Source: CALWOS01 sp963595735 (GTDB lineage Bacteria; Bacillota; Clostridia; Oscillospirales; Oscillospiraceae). From it: a DNA stretch of 10,932 nucleotides. The notes under the pieces were generated by a model. That model was not told where the DNA came from. It was given only the letters and a program-made list of their open reading frames with translations, and did no database searches. A program made the position numbers and the translations under genes. Below, one piece after another: positions 1 through 4,687 of this stretch (positions are counted from its first letter, which is position 1; each line of letters begins with the position of its first letter). The stretch lies in the NCBI GenBank assembly GCA_963595735.1, contig CAVBJJ010000048.1:1-10932 (forward strand), in the 5' to 3' direction.

Positions 1-143
1 ACCTGAAACCGCTGCTCCATGGCGTGCAGCTCCGAAACGGTGCAGAGATCGTCGAAAAACGCCATACATTCCTCCACGGTTTTCAGGGTCAGAATGGCCC
101 GGTACATTTCCGGATTGCGGCTTTTCTTGATACGCTTGTTCAT
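1..143 (-). CDS. yerC: YerC/YecD-family TrpR-like DNA-binding protein (partial, C-terminus outside window)
   Basis: Reading leftwards from an ATG at 143, the first 47 codons run off the window edge. The translation contains the stretch TVEECMAFFDDLCTVSELHAM, preceded by a basic N-terminus (MNKRIKKSRNPEMYRA). This matches the N-terminal part of the YerC/YecD family, small TrpR-superfamily helix-turn-helix proteins of about 100 residues found in Firmicutes; the HTH itself would lie outside the window. An AGAGGG Shine-Dalgarno-like sequence sits about 9 bases upstream of the ATG on this strand. The gene is divergent from purA. The family is a transcriptional-regulator type by homology; the target in this organism cannot be told from sequence. 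The family call rests on recognised motifs and is fairly secure; the symbol is by family resemblance only. Confidence 0.8.
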   Translation of the reverse strand, partial: MNKRIKKSRNPEMYRAILTLKTVEECMAFFDDLCTVSELHAMEQRFQ

Positions 144-207
144 GTCCGATACCCTCTTTGCCACGCCAAAAACAGCACGGCACTTTCACACTTTAATTCA
201 TGACTAC

Positions 208-236
208 AGTATACAGCAGCTTTCCGGATTTGTAAA
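208..236 (-). promoter_or_regulatory. sigmaA-type promoter for the yerC-like gene
   Basis: On the minus strand TTTACA (231-236) and TATACT (208-213) are separated by exactly 17 bases. This predicts a transcription start near 201 and a leader of about 58 bases before the ATG at 143. Confidence 0.7.
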
Positions 237-246
237 GCGCTTTTCG

Positions 247-271
247 CCCCAAGCCGCCTGGGCGGCAGGGG
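247..271. other. GC-rich inverted repeat between the divergent yerC and purA promoters
   Basis: GCCGCC (253-258) and GGCGGC (261-266) are complementary, and are flanked by CCCC (247-250) opposite GGGG (268-271). The element lies between the two promoter -35 boxes. It could be a protein-binding palindrome or a chance GC-rich structure. The rest of the 144-425 gap shows only the two promoters and the purA RBS. Confidence 0.4.
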
Positions 272-313
272 AGGGAAGATATCATCCGTAGTCTCAATAT
301 CACAAAATACGAC

Positions 314-342
314 TTGCCAGGGAGCGGATAACGATGTATAAT
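314..342 (+). promoter_or_regulatory. sigmaA-type promoter for purA
   Basis: TTGCCA (314-319) and a perfect TATAAT (337-342) are spaced by 17 bases. The predicted start near 350 leaves a leader of about 75 bases before the purA ATG, too short for a purine riboswitch aptamer plus expression platform; none was seen. Confidence 0.75.
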
Positions 343-425
343 GCAGTAGAATAGTAATGTTGCGTATGCCGGAAAAGGCAAATCCGCAAAGCGGTTGCGA
401 ATCCCGGCTGATGGAGGTAACATTC

Positions 426-1718
426 ATGGTAAAAGCGATTGTCGGCGCCAACTGGGGCGACGAGGGAAAAGGTAAGATCACAGATATGCTGGCGGAGCAT
501 TCCGACATTGTCATCCGCTTTCAGGGCGGCGCCAATGCCGGCCATACGATCATCAACGACTATGGCCGTTTTGCGCTGCACATTCTCCCGTCCGGCACAT
601 TCTATCCCCATGTGACGAATATCATCGGCAACGGGGTCGCGCTGGATATCCAAAAGCTGTGCAAGGAGCTGGACGATATCGCCGCGCAGAATGTCCCACT
701 GCCCAAGCTGATCGTCTCGGAGCGCGCTCAGCTGCTGATGCCCTATCATGTTCTGCAGGATACTTACGAGGAGGAGCGCCTGGGCGGCAAGGCCTTTGGT
801 TCCACTAAAAGCGGCATTGCGCCGTTTTACTCTGATAAATATGCTAAAATCGGCATCCAGGTCTGCGACCTGTTCCACCCGGAGCGGCTGCGCCAGCGGC
901 TGGAAGCGGCGCTGTCGGTGAAAAATGTGCTTTTCGAGCACCTGTACCACAAGCCCGCCGTGGATGTGGACGCCCTGTTTGCCCAGCTTATGGAGCTGCG
1001 GGAGAAAATCCGTCCATATGTGGGCGATGCGGTGAGCTTTGTGCATGAAGCGCTGGCAAGCGGCAAAACCGTCTTGCTGGAGGGACAGCTTGGCTCTATG
1101 AAAGACCCGGATCTGGGCATTTTCCCCATGACAACCTCTTCCCACACACTGGCCGGCTTCGGCTGCGTAGGTGCGGCCATCCCGCCCACCCAGGTGGAGG
1201 ATGTCATCTGTGTCACCAAGGCCTATTCCTCCTGCGTCGGTTCCAAAACGGAGCCTTTCGTCAGCGAGTTGCTGGGCGAGGCGGGCGACGAGCTGCGCCG
1301 CCGCGGCGGAGACAAGGGCGAATTCGGCGCCACCACCGGTCGTCCCCGGCGCGTGGGCTGGTTCGATGCCGTTGCCACCCGTTACGGCTGCATGGTGCAG
1401 GGCGCGACCCAGGTTGCGCTGACCTGCCTGGATGTCTTGGGCTATCTGGACGAAATCCAGGTCTGTGTGGGCTATGAGATCGACGGCGTTGTCACCGACA
1501 AATTCCCCACCACGCCGGAGCTGCTGAAAGCCAAGCCCGTTTTTGAAACGCTGCCCGGCTGGAAGTGCGATATTCGTGGGCAAAAGGATTTCAACGCCCT
1601 GCCCCAGGCGGCAAAGGACTATGTCAGCTTCCTGGAAAAGAAGATCGGCTATCCCATCCGCATGGTCTCCACCGGCCCGCGGCGGGATGAGATCACGAGC
1701 CGGGAATCCGCGCTTTGA
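426..1718 (+). CDS. purA: Adenylosuccinate synthetase
   Basis: PurA catalyses GTP-dependent joining of IMP and aspartate to adenylosuccinate, the first committed step from IMP to AMP, in the cytoplasm. The 430-residue product has the family's usual length (about 430). Motifs in order are the N-terminal P-loop-like WGDEGKGK (residues 10-17, catalytic Asp12), GGANAGHTI (34-42, catalytic His40), GSTKSGIAPFYSDK, EGQLG (219-223) and the aspartate-loop motif TTGRPRR (303-309). I chose the ATG at 426 because GGAGGT at 413-418 sits 7 bases upstream and the family N-terminus begins there; the frame is open further upstream but without family similarity. Compared with E. coli PurA, several substrate-contact positions differ: EGAQG reads EGQLG, and the GTTGRGIGP segment reads GSTKSGIAP. 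From memory these are shared by a Firmicutes clade of PurA, so they are probably not a defect. It has its own promoter; nfeD follows after 45 bases with no terminator in between. Confidence 0.96.
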   Translation: MVKAIVGANWGDEGKGKITDMLAEHSDIVIRFQGGANAGHTIINDYGRFALHILPSGTFYPHVTNIIGNGVALDIQKLCKELDDIAAQNVPLPKLIVSERAQLLMPYHVLQDTYEEERLGGKAFGSTKSGIAPFYSDKYAKIGIQVCDLFHPERLRQRLEAALSVKNVLFEHLYHKPAVDVDALFAQLMELREKIRPYVGDAVSFVHEALASGKTVLLEGQLGSMKDPDLGIFPMTTSSHTLAGFGCVGAAIPPTQVEDVICVTKAYSSCVGSKTEPFVSELLGEAGDELRRRGGDKGEFGATTGRPRRVGWFDAVATRYGCMVQGATQVALTCLDVLGYLDEIQVCVGYEIDGVVTDKFPTTPELLKAKPVFETLPGWKCDIRGQKDFNALPQAAKDYVSFLEKKIGYPIRMVSTGPRRDEITSRESAL

Positions 1719-1763
1719 TGTATGAGAAAACAGTATAAAGTATAAATTAAGGAGGCAGTTGAC

Positions 1764-2210
1764 TTGACCATGCTGGGTGTTTGGATCGCTGCGCTGGTGG
1801 TTTTCCTGATTCTGGAGGGCATCACCGCCGGGCTTTGTTCCATCTGGTTTGCCGCGGGTGCACTGTGTGCGCTTTTGGTGGCGCTGTTCCACGGCAGTTT
1901 GCCGATACAGGTCGTGGTGTTTGTCGCTGTCTCCATTTTCGCTTTGTGGATCACGCGCCCGCTGGCAAAGAAGTATATCAACAGCAGAACCGTTCCCACC
2001 AATGCCGACCGCGTGATCGGCAAACGGGGCGTGGTACAGGAGAATATCAACAACCTGGAAGCCACCGGCAGCGTGCGTGTGGAGGGGGAGATCTGGAAAG
2101 CCCGCAGCCTGACCGGCGCGGCGATCTCCCAGGGCAGTGTGGTCGCCGTCCGGAAGATTGAGGGGGTCAAACTGCTGGTCGTGCCGGTGGAAGCGGAAAT
2201 GGAATCGTAG
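1764..2210 (+). CDS. Short NfeD-family membrane protein
   Basis: The 148-residue product has about three hydrophobic segments (roughly residues 4-22, 24-43 and 46-65) ending in a positively charged RPLAKKY, then a soluble beta-rich domain (about 80-146) with the NfeD OB-fold pattern: VIGKRGVV, GSVRVEGEIWKARS, GSVVAVRKIEGVKLLV. This is the architecture of short NfeD proteins, which partner with SPFH/stomatin/flotillin proteins in membrane microdomains; a stomatin-like gene follows directly, which supports the call. The start is taken as TTG at 1764 because GGAGG at 1751-1755 is 8 bases upstream; the alternative ATG at 1770 would be 14 bases away. The gap to purA lacks a terminator and I saw no convincing promoter there, so read-through from purA is possible. 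The protease-containing long NfeD form is excluded by length. Confidence 0.9.
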   Translation: MTMLGVWIAALVVFLILEGITAGLCSIWFAAGALCALLVALFHGSLPIQVVVFVAVSIFALWITRPLAKKYINSRTVPTNADRVIGKRGVVQENINNLEATGSVRVEGEIWKARSLTGAAISQGSVVAVRKIEGVKLLVVPVEAEMES

Positions 2211-2217
2211 AAAGCGG

Positions 2218-2248
2218 TTGTCAAAAAAGGCCTGGACTTTTTTGACAA
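2218..2248 (+). other. Intergenic hairpin between nfeD and the SPFH gene
   Basis: TTGTCAAAAAAG (2218-2229) and CTTTTTTGACAA (2237-2248) are perfect 12-base complements around a 7-base loop. The U-run is inside the stem rather than after it, so this is not a textbook terminator. It could be a partial terminator, an mRNA stability element, or a protein-binding palindrome tuning the ratio of the two products. The SPFH RBS begins 12 bases later. Confidence 0.6.
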
Positions 2249-2275
2249 GTTGACTCTAGAAAGGAGAATGTCATC

Positions 2276-3199
2276 ATGTTGGTCATCATTCTGATTATTA
2301 TTGTCATCGTTTTGCTGGTCAGCAATATCCGCATGGTGCAGCAGGCTCACGCCTTTGTCATTGAGCGTCTGGGCGCTTACAGCACTACCTGGAATGTCGG
2401 CCTGCACTTCAAAGTGCCATTTATCGAGCGGGTCGCCAAGATCGTTTCTCTCAAGGAGCAGGTGGTGGATTTCCCGCCGCAGCCGGTCATCACCAAGGAC
2501 AATGTCACCATGCAGATCGACACGGTCATTTACTTTGAGATCACCGACCCCAAGCTGTACACCTACGGTGTGGAGCACCCCATGACCGCCATCGAAAACC
2601 TCACCGCAACGACCCTCCGGAACATCATCGGTGAGCTGGAGCTGGATCAGTGCCTGACCAGCCGGGATATCATCAACACCAAAATGCGCACCATCCTGGA
2701 CGAGGCAACCGACCCCTGGGGCATCAAGGTCAACCGCGTGGAGCTGAAAAACATCATGCCGCCCAAGGAGATCCAAAACGCCATGGAGCGCCAGATGAAA
2801 GCCGAGCGCGAGCGGCGTGAGGCCATCCTCCAGGCGGAAGGCGAAAAGAAAAGCGCCATCCTCATCGCGGAGGGTGAAAAGGAAAGCGCTATCCTCCGGG
2901 CGGACGCCAGAAAGCAGCAGCAGATCCTGGAAGCCCAGGGTCAGGCGGAAGCCATCCTGACGGTGCAGCGCGCCACGGCGGAAAGCATCAAGCTCATCAA
3001 CGAAAGCTGCCCCACGGACGCGGTGATCAAGCTCCGTGCGCTGGAGGCCTTTTCTGCGGCGGCGGATGGCAAGGCAACCAAAATCATCATCCCCAGCGAA
3101 ATTCAGGGGCTTGCCGGTCTGGCTGCATCCCTGAAAGAGTCTATCCGAGATCCCAAGCCGGAGTCCTGGGAGGAGACGGCAAACCAGCCGGAAGAATAA
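2276..3199 (+). CDS. Stomatin/slipin-like SPFH (Band 7) membrane protein
   Basis: The product has 307 residues, close to the usual length for bacterial slipin/QmcA-like proteins. An N-terminal hydrophobic anchor (about residues 1-16) is followed by an SPFH domain (about 20-195) with recognisable family stretches: VIERLGAYSTTW, GLHFKVPFIERV, VITKDNVTMQID, YGVEHPMTAIENL, and WGIKVNRVELKNI. A long charged Glu/Ala/Lys/Arg-rich segment (about 165-235, EGEKKSAIL and EGEKESAIL repeats) is the coiled coil through which these proteins oligomerise. The tail is hydrophilic and acidic. These proteins form membrane-bound ring or scaffold assemblies linked to membrane microdomains and protein quality control; the exact role here is inferred. 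AAGGAG at 2261-2266 lies 9 bases before the ATG. The adjacent NfeD gene is the typical partner. A 14-bp-arm hairpin follows the stop. Confidence 0.94.
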   Translation: MLVIILIIIVIVLLVSNIRMVQQAHAFVIERLGAYSTTWNVGLHFKVPFIERVAKIVSLKEQVVDFPPQPVITKDNVTMQIDTVIYFEITDPKLYTYGVEHPMTAIENLTATTLRNIIGELELDQCLTSRDIINTKMRTILDEATDPWGIKVNRVELKNIMPPKEIQNAMERQMKAERERREAILQAEGEKKSAILIAEGEKESAILRADARKQQQILEAQGQAEAILTVQRATAESIKLINESCPTDAVIKLRALEAFSAAADGKATKIIIPSEIQGLAGLAASLKESIRDPKPESWEETANQPEE

Positions 3200-3206
3200 C
3201 AGGAAC

Positions 3207-3248
3207 CACAAAACTCCGCCTGTCGTATTCGATGGGCGGAGTTTTGTG
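3207..3248 (+). terminator. Terminator-like hairpin after the SPFH gene
   Basis: CACAAAACTCCGCC (3207-3220) and GGCGGAGTTTTGTG (3235-3248) are perfect 14-base complements with a 14-base loop. The A/T runs at the base of the stem would let it act in either direction. It starts 7 bases after the SPFH stop and ends 2 bases before the RBS of the next gene, so it likely ends or attenuates the purA-nfeD-SPFH transcript. The T-run on the plus strand is part of the stem, so strength is uncertain. Confidence 0.7.
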
Positions 3249-3263
3249 CGAAAGGAGCGCCCT

Positions 3264-3527
3264 GTGGGAAATTATATGTATATCCTCCGCTGTGCGGACG
3301 GCAGCCTGTACACCGGCTGGACAAACGACCCGGCGCGCCGCCTTGCCGCCCACAATGCCGGAACGGCGTCCAAATATACCCGCAGCCGCCGCCCGGTGGA
3401 AATGGTGTACCGGGAGTGCTTTCCCACGCCCGGGGAGGCCATGCGCCGGGAAGCGGCGGTCAAGCGCCTGTCCCGCCGGGAAAAGCTGCAATTGATCGCG
3501 GCATGGTGTCCGGAAAAGAAAATTTGA
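3264..3527 (+). CDS. GIY-YIG domain protein (YhbQ/UPF0213-like)
   Basis: The small 87-residue product is nearly all one GIY-YIG nuclease-like domain. The two half-motifs appear as YMYIL (residues 4-8) and YTGWTND (16-22), followed by the conserved Arg in PARRLAAHN (23-31), KYTRSRRPVEMVY (37-49) and the late EAMRREAAVKRL (58-69) containing the expected Glu. Single-domain members of this family are common in bacteria; structure-specific DNA endonuclease activity is suggested for some, but the cellular role is poorly known. I prefer GTG at 3264 because AAAGGAG at 3251-3257 is 6 bases upstream; an in-frame GTG at 3246 lies inside the preceding hairpin and upstream of that RBS. No separate promoter was recognised, so it may depend on read-through past the hairpin at 3207-3248. 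Confidence 0.9.
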   Translation: MGNYMYILRCADGSLYTGWTNDPARRLAAHNAGTASKYTRSRRPVEMVYRECFPTPGEAMRREAAVKRLSRREKLQLIAAWCPEKKI

Positions 3528-3546
3528 AAAAATTTGCCGAGAGGTC

Positions 3547-3574
3547 TTTACAAATTTCAAAAATCTGTTATACT
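3547..3574 (+). promoter_or_regulatory. sigmaA-type promoter for tRNA-Ala
   Basis: TTTACA (3547-3552) and TATACT (3569-3574) are spaced by 16 bases, placing the start near 3581, about 14 bases before the mature tRNA 5' end. Confidence 0.75.
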
Positions 3575-3594
3575 ATCATAGTAATTGATTTTTT

Positions 3595-3670
3595 GGGCCT
3601 GTAGCGCAGCTGGGAGCGCACTACATTCGCATTGTAGGGGTCGTCGGTTCGAATCCGATCAGGTCCACCA
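3595..3670 (+). tRNA. tRNA-Ala (anticodon CGC)
   Basis: The 76-base gene folds into a complete cloverleaf. The acceptor stem is GGGCCTG (3595-3601) with CAGGTCC (3660-3666). The D stem is GCGC (3604-3607) with GCGC (3616-3619). The anticodon stem is CTACA (3621-3625) with TGTAG (3633-3637), with loop TTCGCAT. The T arm carries TTCGAAT (3648-3654). The anticodon is CGC (3628-3630), reading GCG. The third acceptor pair is G-U, the classical alanine identity element. Discriminator A and an encoded CCA (3668-3670) complete the 3' end. It has its own promoter and terminator, so it is a single-gene transcription unit. Confidence 0.97.
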
Positions 3671-3708
3671 AAATCCCGCATACGCAAGTATGCGGGATTT
3701 TGCTTTTT
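3671..3708 (+). terminator. Intrinsic terminator of tRNA-Ala
   Basis: AAATCCCGCATAC (3671-3683) and GTATGCGGGATTT (3688-3700) form a perfect 13-bp stem capped by a GCAA tetraloop, followed by TGCTTTTT. It begins directly after the CCA end. Confidence 0.92.
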
Positions 3709-3747
3709 ACTTTTTCCCGCTTCACTAAACTCTGCCGATCTTCCTTT

Positions 3748-3783
3748 CCCAATCGAACCCGCTTATGCTGGGCTTCGATTGGG
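3748..3783. other. Hairpin in the gene-free stretch after the tRNA
   Basis: CCCAATCGAA (3748-3757) and TTCGATTGGG (3774-3783) are perfect 10-base complements, extended inward by CCC/GGG across a one-base bulge. No T-run follows directly. A weaker CGCG-loop-CGCG hairpin with a T6 run lies at 3800-3818. No plausible gene lies in 3709-3900 on either strand. Confidence 0.5.
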
Positions 3784-3857
3784 TGAGAATGTGGCGTTTC
3801 GCGGGGGGCGCGTTTTTTCCGTACAAGAACGCACAACATTAAAACAAGCATAGAGAA

Positions 3858-3912
3858 AATCAGGGAGAAGCCATCGGTGATCGGCGCGGTCTCCCTGATT
3901 GTTTTGTTTTTG
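3858..3912 (+). terminator. Terminator-like hairpin upstream of tetR
   Basis: AATCAGGGAGA (3858-3868) and TCTCCCTGATT (3890-3900) form a perfect 11-bp stem followed by a T-rich tract (GTTTTGTTTTTG). No gene was found for it to terminate in this window, so it may insulate tetR from upstream read-through or end an unrecognised short RNA. Confidence 0.6.
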
Positions 3913-3928
3913 TGGACGCACCGGAAAA

Positions 3929-3940
3929 CTTTTGCAAAAG
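3929..3940. promoter_or_regulatory. Perfect 12-bp palindrome next to the tetR -35 box
   Basis: CTTTTGCAAAAG reads the same on both strands and ends 3 bases before the -35 element of the tetR promoter. It is a candidate regulator-binding site; which protein binds is unknown. Confidence 0.4.
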
Positions 3941-3943
3941 CTA

Positions 3944-3972
3944 TTGCGGGGATTTCTGTTCTGTGCTACAAT
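3944..3972 (+). promoter_or_regulatory. Extended -10 promoter for tetR and possibly the SLH gene
   Basis: TTGCGG (3944-3949) and TACAAT (3967-3972) are spaced by 17 bases, and the -10 carries the TGn extension (TG at 3964-3965). The predicted start near 3979 lies only about 10 bases before the chosen tetR ATG. Confidence 0.6.
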
Positions 3973-3973
3973 T

Positions 3974-3989
3974 TTGGTGCACACACCAA
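3974..3989. promoter_or_regulatory. Candidate autoregulatory operator of the TetR regulator
   Basis: TTGGTG (3974-3979) and CACCAA (3984-3989) are perfect inverted arms around CACA. The site spans the predicted transcription start and touches the start codon. TetR-family proteins typically bind short inverted repeats over their own promoters, so this position fits repression; binding itself is inference. Confidence 0.45.
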
Positions 3990-4666
3990 TGCAGGGAAGG
4001 GGGCGAATTCTTACCGTTTGTGTGAAGTTATTCTTGGAAAAGGGGTACAAGAAAACCACGCTGGCAGAAATCGTCAAGAAAGCCAATGTCTCTTACAGTT
4101 CCTTTCAGAACATTTTCCGCGCCAAGGACGGTGTGCTGACGGAGCTGGTGGAGTTCATGTTTGAAAACCAGTTTACGATGGCTCGAAGCGCGGCGGGTGC
4201 GAAACTGCCGCCGGTTTATATCTACGCGGTGGAAACCGCCATCCAGATGACGCTGACGGAGTTGAACGAAAACCTGCGGGAGATTTACATCGAAGCCTAT
4301 ACCCAAAAGGAGGCTTCCGCGTTTATCTTCCGGGAAACGGCGAAGGAGCTGTATCAGATTTTCGGCCCATATCAGCCGGAACTGACGCCCCGTGATTTTT
4401 ACAACATGGAGATCGGCTCGGCTGGTATCATGCGCGGCTACATGGCGCAGCCCTGCGACAAGGAGCTGACACTGGAAAAAAAGCTGCGGCTGTTTTTGAC
4501 GATGAGTCTGCGGGTCTACCGTGTGCCGGAAGCGGAGCTGGAGAGGGTTATCCGCTTTGTGGAAGGACTGCATATTCGGGAAATTGCCGAGCAGGTCATG
4601 CACACATTATTCCAGGCGCTGGCGATGCGCTATGAATTTTCGCTGCAAGAAATAGAGAAGCATTGA
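3989..4666 (+). CDS. TetR/AcrR-family transcriptional regulator
   Basis: From ATG 3989 the product has 225 residues, within the family's usual 190-230. Residues 6-50 form the typical DNA-binding domain: RILTVCVKLFLEKGYKKTT (helix 1 and turn), LAEIVKKANVSYSSFQNIF (helix-turn-helix, about 25-43), then RAKDGVL. The remaining roughly 175 residues are the helical ligand-binding and dimerisation domain, whose ligand cannot be predicted. The start is the least certain part: the frame is open up to 3899, but the promoter at 3944-3972 favours ATG 3989, and no Shine-Dalgarno precedes it; a purine-rich AGGGAAGGGGG lies just after it. The large SLH gene begins 21 bases after the stop with no terminator, so the two are probably co-transcribed. 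Palindromes over the promoter suggest autoregulation. Confidence 0.88.
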   Translation: MQGRGRILTVCVKLFLEKGYKKTTLAEIVKKANVSYSSFQNIFRAKDGVLTELVEFMFENQFTMARSAAGAKLPPVYIYAVETAIQMTLTELNENLREIYIEAYTQKEASAFIFRETAKELYQIFGPYQPELTPRDFYNMEIGSAGIMRGYMAQPCDKELTLEKKLRLFLTMSLRVYRVPEAELERVIRFVEGLHIREIAEQVMHTLFQALAMRYEFSLQEIEKH

Positions 4667-4687
4667 TTCAAATAAGGAGGAAATGAA

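Noticed and set aside
19..291. 90-codon plus-strand open frame at the left edge
   Set aside because: It is antisense to the yerC-like coding sequence and its promoter, with no RBS or family match.
300..1892. 530-codon minus-strand open frame opposite purA
   Set aside because: The plus strand encodes a full PurA with all family motifs and RBS; the antisense product has no family features.
1649..3211. 520-codon minus-strand open frame opposite nfeD and the SPFH gene
   Set aside because: Antisense shadow of two well-supported genes, reflecting GC-rich third positions.
3621..3851. Minus-strand small ORF ending in DLIGFEPTTPTM
   Set aside because: This peptide is the well-known false translation of the antisense strand of a tRNA; it overlaps tRNA-Ala and its terminator.
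3899..3988. Longer tetR N-terminus from ATG 3899
   Set aside because: The extra residues are unlike TetR N-termini, and the segment contains the promoter, palindrome and the end of the terminator.
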